Below, in pieces: positions 10,250-20,738 of a stretch of 64,000 nt of DNA. Positions within the stretch are counted from its first letter, which is position 1; every line of letters starts with the position of its first letter. The notes below the pieces were generated by a model, which saw nothing but the letters and a program-made list of their open reading frames with translations, searched no databases and was not told where the DNA came from. Both the position numbers and the translations under genes were made by a program. Source of the stretch: Elgaria multicarinata webbii (Eukaryota > Chordata > Lepidosauria > Squamata > Anguidae); NCBI RefSeq assembly GCF_023053635.1, contig NC_086179.1, positions 3,238,001 to 3,302,000 on the forward strand, in the 5' to 3' direction.

Positions 10250-11350
10250 ATGGAGTAAGGGGACCTTCCACCCCTCTTTCTCCATTACATTGAGGCCCGC
10301 CTGGCGCCGACATTGTCATCTTTTCGGCACCAGGTCAAGACTTTTCTCTTCTCCCAGGCATTTAGCAATATGCGATTAGCCTGGGTTTGTTTTTGTATGT
10401 TTTTGTGGTTTAAAATTGTATGTTTTTGTGGTTTGAAATTTTTGTGTCTTGTTTTTAAGTGTTTTTATCCTATGTAAACCACCCAGAGAGCTTCGGCTAT
10501 GGGGCGGTGCCACGACACAGGCTCTGAACACCAGACCTCCCGTCTGCCACCACTTCTTATGCGGCGACACAGGCTCTGAACACCAGACCCGGCCGAGGCT
10601 ACTCCCTGCTCAAGCCAAGCACCACTGCTTGATACGCCTGAGGCAAGGGATAAAGCCCACCTTCCTCCAAACTATGTGGAGAAAGGGGTTTAAAATGGAG
10701 AAGGATTTTAATATATATAATAATGCGCTGTGAGCTATATCTGCTTAGGTGAATGATTGTCAGAGTGGGTGTTAAATGTGTAAACTTAAGATGATAAACG
10801 CCAAACAGACACGTGGGATTTTTGTGGTAGTTTAAAAACAAAACTATCAAAATTTATTTTTAAAAGTTCATAAGCTTTGTTTCAAATAACAACATTTAAA
10901 ACCCTTTTTGAAACCTTTCATACAATCCGGTCACTCATTCACATTCGCGCTTTCCTTTTTCTCACACAATCACTCTTGAACTTTCTTTATTATCAGTATT
11001 GATTAATATACTTCCACTACGTGCACAGCACACTCTAAAGACACCACTCTCTACAATGACTCTCAAATTTCCCAGAACTTAAGTACCATCAATACAGAGA
11101 GCACTACAGACTCTAAGAGGACCTCAAAAGTCTCCCTGAAAAGCTCTCCTGAAAAGTTCTCACAATCCCCTCCGTCCTTCCCTTATATATGACTCCTCCC
11201 CCTCCCCAGACATTCTAACTCCGCCCACTCAGGCCAACATTCTAAAAACCACAGACTTACAAACTGCAGACATACATTTGGAATTGACTTGTGGGGTGTA
11301 ACGCCACAGGCGGTATATAAATGTAATAAATAATAATAAATAATAATAAA
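10250..11350 (+). mobile_element. L2-type LINE 3' end, split by solo LTR
   Basis: The plus-strand L2 tail has a GTCAAGACTTTTCTCTTC-type ORF end and the CACCCAGAGAGCTTCGGCTA box, then GGGCGGT. After the inserted LTR it resumes at 11314 with TATATAAATGTAATAAATAA. Rejoined, the flanks give the ordinary L2 terminus seen at 55700-55807. Confidence 0.8.
10508..11308 (-). mobile_element. Solo LTR of an LTR retroelement (fossil)
   Basis: An 801-bp block begins TGCCACGACAC and ends AACGCCACA, giving TG...CA ends. It is flanked by the exact 5-bp duplication GGCGG (10503-10507, 11309-11313) inside an L2 tail. Read on minus it has a TATA-like ATATATAAGG near 11180 and an AATAAA near 10985, which sets the orientation. 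A 25-bp segment is repeated near 10513 and 10564. No internal coding region remains, so this is a recombined solo LTR. The exact family (Gypsy or ERV) is unresolved. Confidence 0.7.
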
Positions 11351-11525
11351 TCAGGAAACTGCATGGGCTGAAGGATTTGCATCAGGAAATCCTAAATCCT
11401 CTGGACTCCGCCAGCCTCAGCTGTTCAATCTGAACAAACAAACAAACAAACCTCATTCCATTCCCCTTCTAAACATCTTAGTCCAGAGAAGAAACTCCGA
11501 CTCAAACTGGCAGGTCGTCTTAGCT

Positions 11526-11530
11526 AAAAA
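11526..11530 (-). terminator. Pol III terminator of first tRNA-Pro
   Basis: On minus, TTTTT begins 8 nt after the tRNA 3' end, a standard RNA polymerase III stop. Confidence 0.75.
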
Positions 11531-11538
11531 GAGGCATA

Positions 11539-11610
11539 GGGCTCGTCCGGGATTTGAACCCGGGACCTCTCGCACCCTAAGCGAGAATCATACCCCTAGA
11601 CCAACGAGCC
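11539..11610 (-). tRNA. tRNA-Pro(AGG), copy 1
   Basis: A 72-nt tRNA on minus. The acceptor stem GGCTCGT pairs with the 3' arm ACGAGCC, followed by discriminator C. The anticodon stem CTCGC/GCGAG encloses the loop TTAGGGT, so the anticodon is AGG. The B-box GGTTCAAATCC is intact and no intron is present. The gene is followed by TTTTT. From memory it matches vertebrate tRNA-Pro(AGG), which also lies upstream of OPN1SW in human. It is identical to the copy at 15001-15072. CCA is not encoded, as usual in eukaryotes. Confidence 0.95.
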
Positions 11611-12168
11611 AGCTGTAGTTGTGGCCTGCCAGATGTTTGTTTGGAGGGGGAAAGAGAAGCCCTGGCAAGTCTGGGAACCATAAGGTATCACATTACTTCC
11701 CTTGCGTGTGTGTAAAGCTGCAAGGAGCTGCAATGAGAGCAGAGGTTCAACCAGGTTTCCTATATGTCAGTCCACGTGGCACACAAGCAAACTCTGCACA
11801 CCCACTTCGGTGGCTTGCTGGATTCTGGAGTGTAGACCAAGGACAGAAACTTGTAAAATGCGGATTAAATTTGTGTGCCCTCAGCTTCATCGTAGGCTGA
11901 CGGGGGCGTGTGATATGGGTGAAGAGTGCTTTGAGTATTCCCATGGAATGGAAGAGAGGGGATGGGGGCTTTCTAATTAATTTTAAAAAGAGGAGAACTT
12001 GTCCGTTCCGAAGGTTTATGAATGATGCTTCCATATAAAGTGTCCTTATTCCAAGTAAGCCCCTTGGTCCATCGTACCCACTGCTGTTTATTCCTGGGGT
12101 CTACAACGTGGAATGTGACTGTGGACATTTCACTTATTCTATTTTTAAACTTTTTATTATTATTTATG

Positions 12169-12487
12169 TAGGGTGACCCTATGAAAAGGAGGGCAGGGGT
12201 CCTGTATCTTTAAACTTGTATAGAAAAGGTAATTTCAGCTGGTGTCATTTGAATGTATGTAGCAGCTGGTGAAATTCTGTCTTCATCGTAAGAGTTAAAG
12301 CTGCAGGAGCCCTGCCCTCTTGACCAGATACAAAAGAGAGGAGGGCACCTGCACCTTTAACTATTGCGATGAAAAGGGAATTTCACCAGATGCTGCCTGC
12401 ATACAAATGACACCTGCTGAAAATCCTTTTTCTATGCAACTGTTAAAGCTACAAGAGCCCTGTCCTCCGTTTCATATGGTCACCCTA
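12169..12487. mobile_element. hAT fold-back MITE, TAGGGTGACC family
   Basis: TAGGGTGACCCTATGAAAAG on the left is mirrored on the right by TTTCATATGGTCACCCTA. The inside holds further paired arms (TTTAAC...GTTAAAG, GAATTTCA...GAAATTC). A near-match target repeat ATTTATG(T/C) flanks it. Confidence 0.8.
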
Positions 12488-12878
12488 ATTTATGCTGTAT
12501 GCCTCCAGTGCCTGGCCGGGGGTGGGTAGGGGATGCTAGCACTGCAGAAAAAGTTGTATCGTGGTTCTAGAACAGCTGCAGGGGATGGGATCAACATTAA
12601 AGGAGGAAGAAAACAAATAGAACTGGTCAAAAAGCAGCCACATCAAGCGAAGGAGAGCCCAGCCTGTTGGGAATCCCCTGCGCTTTGCTGTCTGCCCGCT
12701 TGGCAAAATGTTCTTTAAAAGACCATCTCTCATGTTGGGAGAGGCGAAGGAAACACCCCACGCTCCAAAGTGCTTCCAAACAGAATGGGCACCCACATGG
12801 CAGCAGAGAGGGAGGGGCGCCATGTGTCCTTTCTAGGAAGATCAGTAGCTACCTTACACGGGAGTCAGACCCTTGGCC

Positions 12879-13600
12879 CATAGAATCATAGAAGAGTAGA
12901 GTTGGAAGGGGCCTACAAGGCCATTGAGTCCAACCCCCTGCTCAATGCAGGAATCCACCCTAAAGCATCCCTGACAGATGGTTGTCCAGCTGCCTCTTGA
13001 AGGCCTCTAGGGTGGGAGAGCCCACCACCTCCCTAGGGAACTGGTTCCATTGTCGTACTGCTCTAACAGTCAGGAAGTTTTTCCTGATGTCCAGCTGGAA
13101 TCTGGCTTCCTTTAACTTGAGCCCGTTATTCCGTGTCCTGCACTCTGGAAGGATCGAGAAGAGATCCTGGCCCTCCTCTGTGTGACAACCTTTTAAGTAT
13201 TTGAAGAGTGCTCTCATGTCTCCCCTCAATCTTCTCTTCTCCAGACTGAACATGCCCAGTTCTTTCAGTCTCTCCTCATAGGGCTTTGTTTCCAGACCCC
13301 TGCTCATCCTGGTTGCCCTCCTCTGAACACGCTCCAGCTTGTCTGCGTCCTTCTTGAATTGTGGAGCCCAGAACTGGATGCAATACTCTAGATGAGGCCG
13401 AACCAGGGCCGAATAGCGAGGAACCAGGACCTCACGTGATTTGGAAGCTAGACTTCTATTAACGCAGCCCAAAATAGCATTTGCCTTTCTTGCAGCCCTA
13501 TCGCGCACTGTTGGCTCCTATTCAGCTTGCGATCTACAACAATTCCAAGATCCTTCTCGTTTGTAGTATTAGCTCAGTGTTGTTGACACTGACTGGCAGC
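12879..13600 (-). mobile_element. CR1 LINE 3' portion
   Basis: A ~0.7-kb CR1 copy on minus. The ORF is open over 13508-12960 for about 180 codons ([59 protein letters not shown]), followed by the TCTATGAT end. Confidence 0.9.
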
Positions 13601-13639
13601 CAGGGCCCTGCAGGGTTTCAATCAGGAATTTTTCCAGCC

Positions 13640-13858
13640 CTACCTGGAGATCGTTACCTTGTCGTGGTGCTGGAGCTGGAGCACCTCAAGGAGGCCATGA
13701 GCTAAACCGTGAAGGGACACCCAAGATGGGAAGGTCATGGTAGGGAGGTCAGACTAAATACGATCCCTGGGGAAGGTAACGGCAACTGGCCGTGAAAACT
13801 GCGTGGGCTGGTCCATGAAGTCACGAAGAGTCAGAAGCGACTGAACGAATAAACAACA
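13640..13858 (+). mobile_element. BovB-related, internally deleted element
   Basis: The 3' part (GGTCCATGAAGTCACGAAGA, AGCGACTGAACGAATAAACA) is the same tail as the BovB copy at 2045-2530. The 5' part (TTACCTTGTCGTGGTGCTGG) is not from that ORF end, so this is either a BovB 5'-3' deletion derivative or a SINE with a BovB tail. Confidence 0.6.
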
Positions 13859-13860
13859 CC

Positions 13861-13941
13861 AACACCTGGAGACTCTGGGAATCGAACCGGGGACCTTCCT
13901 CACACCAAGCAGGGGCTCCACCACTGAGCCACGGCCCCTCT
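13861..13941 (-). mobile_element. tRNA-derived SINE head
   Basis: The minus strand reads GGGGCCGTGGCTCAGTGGTG, then GGTCCCCGGTTCGATTCCCA. These are A-box and B-box positions as in the tRNA-like head of reptile SINEs. It does not fold as a full functional tRNA gene. Confidence 0.6.
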
Positions 13942-14034
13942 GAGTCTCTTCCTCACTCACTGCCCCTAGGGTGGTATATTGCTGAAGAATATTGCTACAG
14001 AAAGAAGGTTACAGCTGCAAAATGTACTATACAA

Positions 14035-14153
14035 CAGGGGTGGGCAACTTGTGGCCCTCCAGATGTTTTGGCCTATGAATACCATTGGCTACGCTGGCTA
14101 GGCCTGGGTAACTTATAGGCCCACACATGTGGAGGGTCTCAAGTTACCCATAC
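14035..14153. mobile_element. Decayed hAT-type MITE
   Basis: CAGGGGTGGGCAACTTGTGG on the left is mirrored by GAGGGTCTCAAGTTACCCAT on the right. CAGGGG is a common hAT terminus. The target duplication is not clear. Confidence 0.6.
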
Positions 14154-14439
14154 CTCCTCCACAATATTTAGGATGCAATCCTATGCATGTTTAGACAGGG
14201 GGGTAAAGTCCTACAATTCCAAATAAACTTAGGATTGCACCCCATATATTTCTGGGCAAACTCGTTCATTGTATCAAGAAGCATCTCGAATTATCCATGA
14301 GTGCAGAGATGATTTGTTTCTGCTACGTCTTTTGAAATAAGTAATTTTTGTCATCGGCAAAATTTGCCAAGGACTTCAAAGCGAATTACAGATTAAGTGG
14401 GTGGGTTGGGTTCAGATCTTTTCTGCTGTTCCCCCAATC

Positions 14440-14466
14440 TAGTCTCTCTCTCTCTCTCTCTCTCTC

Positions 14467-14512
<46 letters not shown>
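14440..14512. repeat. (CT)n(CA)n microsatellite
   Basis: About 14 CT repeats followed by about 20 CA repeats, uninterrupted and likely polymorphic. Confidence 0.95.
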
Positions 14513-14993
14513 ATTCATTATGGTTAACTTCGTAAAAAATGGAATCTCCTACTCCACGTCTCATTTGATCTTAAGTGTGCAGCCATGGAGCCGGATTCTG
14601 TGTGTCTGTTACTCAAGGAAAGTCCTATTGATTTGAACAGGAACTATTTCCAGTGCCAGGCTGCAGCCTGTAAGAATCCTTGTGTAGGTGACATTTTCTG
14701 TGAATTGACTTGCAGATTTGGGGAGCAACCAGAGGATTGTAGCCCAGAACCTCAAGCAGAAAGAGATGGAGACAAATGAAGACAAATTAAAATTAAACTT
14801 GCATTTCCAGTTCCTGGAAACCCAGATTTACCACCACAGATCACAAAAGCAATAAGGTGTTTTATTTTATTTTAATCTATGGTCTGCGGTAGTAAATCTG
14901 GATTTTCAGAAATGGCAAACGCACGTTGAATTTCAATTTGTCCTCGTTTGTCTCTGTCTCTTTCTGCTTCCTGGCAAGCTGTTACAGGGGGGG

Positions 14994-14997
14994 AAAA
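14994..14997 (-). terminator. Pol III terminator of second tRNA-Pro
   Basis: On minus, TTTT starts 3 nt after the tRNA end. Confidence 0.7.
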
Positions 14998-15000
14998 GTA

Positions 15001-15072
15001 GGGCTCGTCCGGGATTTGAACCCGGGACCTCTCGCACCCTAAGCGAGAATCATACCCCTAGACCAACGAGCC
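15001..15072 (-). tRNA. tRNA-Pro(AGG), copy 2
   Basis: 72 nt identical to the copy at 11539-11610: anticodon AGG, intact A and B boxes, 7-bp acceptor stem. Beyond the gene, only short flanking similarity is visible (AGCTGT just upstream on minus, and a CCAGATGTTT motif a few bases further). That suggests an old local duplication with the tRNA kept by selection or gene conversion. A TTTT terminator follows. Confidence 0.95.
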
Positions 15073-15480
15073 AGCTGTTATGTTTGCCTTCCAGATGTTT
15101 TCTTCAGACAGACTAGTAACCGCAGGCTCAAATTACATTCCTTGCTTGTGGCAGGCAAAAGGCTGGGTTCTGTGCCAGTCCCACATGGCCGTCACACAAA
15201 ACACACACATACACACATTATCTGAGAGCAAGACACCTTAACCCTTTCCTCACTGGGACTGGAACCAGTTAGAACTGTCCGGGGTACATTATGCACACGG
15301 AAGCCCCATATAGAAGAAGGAGAAATTATATATACATTTCAATGGCTGTGGCCTGCCCGTACTCCTCTGCCTAATTTCTCAGTTGGGAGAAAGACCTGCT
15401 GAAACCAGTGGGACATTCCCCCCCTCCCACCCCCAAGAAAACATTGAGAAGATGAGATTGCAGTCCTAAGCATAGTCAGT

Positions 15481-16320
15481 ATTTATTTATTTATTTATTT
15501 ATTGCACTTATATACCACCCCCATAGCCAGGGCTCTCTGGGCGGTTTACAAAAATTCTAAAATTAAGATTAAAATGAGTATACAAAATTTAAAATTCTAA
15601 AACACAGAACATACACACATAAAGCATTAAAAACCAATAAAAAACTAAACATGTGGGTAATTAAGATGTGCTGCCATATGCCTGGGCAAAGAGGAAAGTC
15701 TTAACCTGGCGCCGGAAAGATAGCAACGTTGGCACCAGGCGAGCTTCATCAGGGAGATCGTTCCACAGTCTGGGGGCCACCACCGAAAAGGCCCTGTCCC
15801 TCGTTGCCACACTCTGAGCCTCTCTCGGAGTAGGCACCTGGAGGAGGACCTTAGATGTTGAACGTAGTGACTGGGTAGATTCACGTTGGGAGAGGCGTTC
15901 CGTCAGGTATTGTGGTCCCAAGCCGTGTAAGGCTTTATAGGTCAAAACCAGCACCTTGAATTGGGCTTGGAAACATACAGGCAGCCAGTGCAAGCGGACC
16001 AGAGCAGGTGTTATACGGTCGAACCTTTTGGTTCCCGAAATCAATCTGGCCGCTGCATTTTGCACGAGTTGCAGCTTCCAAACCGTCTTCAAAGGCAGCC
16101 CTACGTAGAGGGCATTGCAGTAATCTAACTTGGAGGTTACCAGAGCATGGACAACTGAAGCCAGGTTATCCCTGTCCAGATAGAGGCGTAGCTGGGCCAC
16201 CAACCGGAGTTTGTAAAAGGAACTCTGTGCCACTGAGGTCACCTGAGCCTCAAGTGACAATGATGGATCTAAAAGAACCCCCAAGCTACGAACCTGCTCC
16301 TTCAGGGTGAGTGCAATCCC
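15481..16320 (-). mobile_element. L2-like LINE 3' portion
   Basis: An open frame on minus (16284-15661, ~207 codons) encodes the ORF2 tail: MGVLLDPSLSLEAQVTSVAQ, SKLDYCNALYVGLPLKTVWK, FDRITPALVRLHWLPVCFQA, RQVKTFLFAQAYG. The 3' tail with the CCCAGAGAGCC box and TTTATTTATTT run follows. It is the twin of the 4477-5461 copy. Confidence 0.85.
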
Positions 16321-16728
16321 AGTAGCAATAAAGGCGGTAACTTTTCAACTGGCTTTTGTTACTGGGCTTTTTAATAGTGCAACTTGATGTGCCAACGTTA
16401 GCAGGGGCTCACATTTATTTATTCCCATGCAGGGAAAAGCTCCAGCGGAGTCAAACTGCCGTTAAAGGGGAGACACACACACATACACAGGCTGGCTTTG
16501 CCCTGATCTGCTGACAAGCCTAAAGAGCAGGTAGGCATCACACTGAACTCAGTGGAGAAGATTTACTGCCACGTCAATGGGTTTGGGACTGGCGTGCAAA
16601 TCACGCTGCATTTGGCTTTAGTGCATCTAATTAATCCTGGACTGCGTCACCCTTTGCTTCCGTCAAATAAGTGGTGAAGCTCGAAAATTTTAGACTCTGG
16701 ACTTAATGGTTTTATGGGAAGGGGTGGG
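16321..16728. other. No recognisable feature
   Basis: AT-moderate sequence with a short (CA)n piece near 16475. No gene or repeat recognised. Confidence 0.5.
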
Positions 16729-17055
16729 TAGGGTGAACACATGGAAAGGAGGACCGGGGCTCCTGTATCTTTAACCATCGCATAGAAAAGGGAATTTCAG
16801 CAGGTGTCATTTGTTAGGGATGCAGCACCTGGTGAAATAAATCCCCTCTTCATCACCACAGTTAAAGCTGCAGGACCCCTGCCCTCTTTTGTATCTGGTC
16901 ACTAGTATAGCTCCTGCAGCTTTAACGGTTGTGATGAAGAGGGCATTTCACCAGGTGCTGCATGCCTACAAATGGCACCTGCTGAAATTCCCTTTTCTAT
17001 GCAACTGTTAAAGATACAGAAGTCAGGCAGTCCTCCTTTCCATAGGGTCACCCTA
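16729..17055. mobile_element. hAT fold-back MITE, TAGGGTGACC family
   Basis: The ends are TAGGGTGAACACATGG and CATAGGGTCACCCTA. An exact 8-bp target duplication GGGGTGGG lies at 16721-16728 and 17056-17063. It has internal double symmetry like the other copies. Confidence 0.9.
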
Positions 17056-17364
17056 GGGGTGGGGCTTTAGACAGATGTGTGTAGAACATCAGTTGTGCAG
17101 CACACAACTAATATTTCTCTTACCACCACCACCACCACACCATACTTTATAACTGTTTCTACATTCCTGACATCAAGGCCGCCATCACAGTCCGGTATGG
17201 TTGGGCACCTGCTCATTGCCCAGGCTCCAGCAGAGGCTCACTGGCATGAACCCCCTGGAATTCCTACCCCTCTTCGTCATTGCAACCTGCTTGTTCACCT
17301 GCCTCTCTCTCCAGCCCAGATGAAGGTAAAGGTAAGAAGGAGGAGCAGAAATTTGCCTTTCTTG

Positions 17365-17993
17365 TCTACGGCTGCAAGAAAGGCAAATGCTATTTTGGGC
17401 TGCATTAATAGAAGTATAGCTTCCAAATCACGTGAGGTACTGGTTCCTCTCTATTCAGCCCTTGTTAGGCCTCATCTAGAGTATTGCGTCCAGTTCTGGG
17501 CACCACAATTCAAGAAGGACGCAGACAAGCTGGAGCGTGTTCAGAGGAGGGCAACCAGGGTGATCAGAGGTCTAGAAACAAAGCCCTATGAAGAGAGACT
17601 GAAAGAACTGGGCATGTTTAGCCTGGAGAAGAGAAGATGGAGGGGAGACATGATTGCACTCTTCAAATACTTAAAAGGTTGTCACGCAGAGGAGGGCCAG
17701 GATCTCTTCTCGATCCTCCCAGAGTGCAGGACATGGAATAACGGGCTCAAGGAAGCCTGATTCCGGCTGGACATCAGGAAAAACTTCCTGACTGTTAGAG
17801 CAGTACGACAATGGAACCAGTTACCTAGGGAGGTGGTGGGCTCTCCCACCCTAGAGGCCTTCAAGAGGCAGCTGGAGAAGCATCTGTCAGGGATGCTTTA
17901 GGGTGGATTCCTGCATTGAGCAGGGGGTTGGACTCGATGGCCTTAGAGGCCCCTTCCAACTCTGCAATTCTATGATTCTATGATTCTATGAGA
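17365..17993 (+). mobile_element. CR1 LINE 3' portion
   Basis: The plus-strand ORF tail ([40 protein letters not shown]) followed by the CTATGATTCTATGATTCTAT terminus. Confidence 0.9.
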
Positions 17994-18150
17994 CGCCCCG
18001 GCCTCCTTGCTCCCTGGCTCTCTGCCTAGTGGGAGCCAGGAGGAGGAAAAGGAGGAGGAAAAAGAGCAGCTGTTGACCATGGCAGGCAGAAGGCAGACTC
18101 ACTTAGGGAGGCACCCCACTGGGGGTGTCTTCCGAAGGGCCCTCCAAAAC

Positions 18151-18470
18151 TAGGGTGACCCTATGAAAAGGAGGACAAGGCTCCTGTATCTTTAACAGTT
18201 GTAGAGAAAAGGGAATTTCTGCAGGTGTCATTTGTATGTATGGAGAACCTGGTGAGATTTCCTCTTCATCACCAAGGTGAAAGCTGCAGGTGCCCTGCCC
18301 TCTTTTAAATCTGGTCACTCTAGCATAGCTCCTGCAGCTTTAACGGTTGTGATGAAGAGGGAATTTCACCAGGTGCCGCATGCTTAGAAATGACACCTGC
18401 TGAAATTCCCTTTTCTATGCAACTGTTAAAGATACAGGCGCCCAGTCCTCCTTTCCATACAGTCACCCTA
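18151..18470. mobile_element. hAT fold-back MITE, TAGGGTGACC family
   Basis: TAGGGTGACCCTATGAAAAG to ACAGTCACCCTA. The target repeat TCCAAAAC/TCCAAAAA matches 7 of 8. Confidence 0.85.
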
Positions 18471-18782
18471 TCCAAAAACTCTATCTAACATGATAGAGCA
18501 AAACAGCAAAAACAAAAACAAACAAAACCCACTGTTTACTAACTCAGGTGTGTGTGTGTTTTTTAAGCATGTGCTGTTTTGCATGTTAAATCCACTTAAA
18601 GCACGGCTCTGACTTTACTACAGGAATACAATGGCGTTTGGTTCTGCTCTCCTGGCGCTAAACAGATTTACTTGGGAATAAGCACCATTTTGTGGGATAC
18701 ACATGTTTTTTGTAAGAATAATAACATGAGCATCTGCAGCTATGTAAATCCCTGGTTAGCTGGGATTTACGTTTTTATAATC

Positions 18783-19740
18783 ATAGATCATAGAATCATA
18801 GAATAGCAGAGTTGGAAGGGGCCTACAAGGCCATCGAGTCCAACCCCCTGCTCAATGCAGGAATCCACCCTAAAGCATCCCTGGGGGGATCTACACTATT
18901 GCTTTTGAAGCACTTTAAAGCACTTTGAAAACATTTTGAAAACTGTATATGCAGTGTGTCCTGGGCCCCAACAGTTGTCAAAATTGTTATAAAGCGCTTT
19001 AAAGCTCTTTCAAGCAGTAGTGTAGATCCCCCGCCCCTGACAGATGGTTGTCCAGGTGCCTCTTGAAGGCCTCTAGTGTGGGAGAGCCCACAATCTCCCT
19101 AGGTAACTGATTCCATTGTCGTACTGCTCTAACAATCAGGAATTTTTTCCTGATGTCCAGCTGGAATCTGGCTTCCTTTAACTTGAGCCCGTTATTCCAT
19201 GTCCTGCACTCTGGGAGGATCGAGAAGAGATCCTGGCCCTCCTCTGTGTGACAATCTTTTAAGTATTTGAAGAGTGCTCTCATGTCTCCCCTCCATCTTC
19301 TCTTCTCCAGGCTACACATGCCCAGTTCTTTCAGCCTCTCTTCATAGGGCTTTGTTTCCAGACCCCTGATCATCCTGGTTGCCCTCCTCTGAACATGCTC
19401 CAGCTTGTCTGCATCCTTCTTGAATTGTGGAGCCCAGAACTGGACGCAATACTCTAGATGAGGCCTAACCAGGGCCGAATAGAGAGGAACCAGGACCTCA
19501 CGTGATTTGGAAGCTCTACTTCTATTAATGCAGCCCAAAATAGCATTTGCCTTTCTTGCAGCCACATCGCACTGTTGGCTCCTATTCAGCTTGCGATCTG
19601 CAACAATTCCAAGACCCTTCTCGCTTGTAGTATTGCTGAGCCAAGTATCCCCCATCTTGTAACTGTGCCTTTGGTTTCTATTTCCTAAATGTAGAACTTG
19701 GCATTTATCCCTATTAAATTTCATTCTGTTGTTTTCAGAA
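18783..19740 (-). mobile_element. CR1 LINE 3' portion with MITE inside
   Basis: CR1 on minus. A ~240-codon ORF tail is open upstream ([20 protein letters not shown], then [20 protein letters not shown]). The 3' part is split by the fold-back at 18884-19032, so CR1 predates that insertion. Confidence 0.9.
18884..19032. mobile_element. GGGGGATCTACAC fold-back MITE
   Basis: A 149-bp insertion in CR1 with GGGGGATCTACACTA and TAGTGTAGATCCCCC ends. The interior is also symmetric around AAAGCACTTTGAAAAC. It is flanked by an imperfect 7-8 bp repeat (ATCCCTG/GCCCCTG). Confidence 0.75.
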
Positions 19741-20185
19741 TGATAAACTTTGATAAAAACGTTTATAAAAATAAGAAGAAAGCAAGGATGTTGCCAAGAG
19801 AAGCATCACCCTCGGTGAGCTCAGACTGGTCCAGGGGCCGAGGCTGCTGCTGCTGCCTCCATCAGCTGCCGTTCTCTGGATGGTCGTTTGTGTGTGTGGT
19901 GGTGGTGGGAGGGTCAGTTTTGGCACCAGGGTCCAGCCGTAGCGGCACCACTGTGTCAAATAATTTTACGGCGCACGGAACAATTCTTGCAGAAATCAGC
20001 TTTCTGATTCTCGGGGGGGGGGAGAGTGGCCGAGGCTTCCGTGACCTCCCACCCCCCACCCCCACCCCTGAGAGAAGCTTCCTGAGAAGATCAGTGCAGC
20101 TCTTTGGCTCAGCACTATGTTTCGGCTTTTTCCCTCTGCAATCCGAAGAAGCTGCTCTCAGTCGGCCTTAACCTGCCCAGCCAAC

Positions 20186-20337
20186 GAGATTAACCTCTCA
20201 GAGGGGTTTATGGGACAGAAGGTAAGGATCTTAGAGGTTCACAAATCCCCAAGTTTGCCTCTGGGATGATCAGGATTATGTCCTGATCCCGGCTTGAGCC
20301 CTTAAGTGGCTTTCCCCCCCTCGGGCATTCTATAATA
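20186..20337 (+). promoter_or_regulatory. OPN1SW: Probable OPN1SW cone promoter
   Basis: Upstream of the opsin ATG there is a TATA-like TATAATA at 20331-20337, about 56 bp before the start codon. GGATTA at 20273-20278 and GAGATTA at 20186-20192 contain the core bound by OTX/CRX homeodomain factors that drive photoreceptor genes. The assignment is by motif and position; no expression data are available. Confidence 0.55.
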
Positions 20338-20392
20338 GGAGGGAAGGGGTCCCACGGGAAGGATTTGTGCGGTGGTCCCGGCACCAGGGAGG

Positions 20393-20738
20393 ATGTCCGG
20401 GGAAGAAGATTTCTACCTCTTTGAAAACATCTCCAAGGTGGGGCCCTGGGATGGGCCCCAGTACCACATCGCGCCCGTGTGGGCCTTCTACTTTCAGACG
20501 GCCTTCATGGGCTTCGTCTTCTTCGTCGGCACGCCGCTCAACGCCATCATCCTCATCGTCACGGTCAAGTACAAGAAGCTCCGTCAACCGCTCAACTACA
20601 TCCTCGTCAACATCTCCTTCGCCGGCTTCCTCTTCTGCGTCTTCTCGGTCTTCACCGTCTTCCTGGCCAGTTCCCAAGGCTACTTCTTCTTTGGGCGTCA
20701 CGTCTGCGCCTTGGAGGCCTTCCTAGGCTCGGTGGCAG
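20393..20738 (+). CDS. OPN1SW: OPN1SW exon 1 (start codon)
   Basis: Starts at ATG in a GGAGGATGT context. It encodes residues 1-115 plus one base and covers the N-terminus and helices 1-3, ending GSVA|G. The donor is CAG|GTAAAC. A GTG 21 bases upstream is in frame, but opsins start at MSGEEDF. Confidence 0.96.

Noticed and set aside
13861-13941. Third tRNA gene
   Set aside because: Boxes are SINE-like and the arms do not give a complete cloverleaf.
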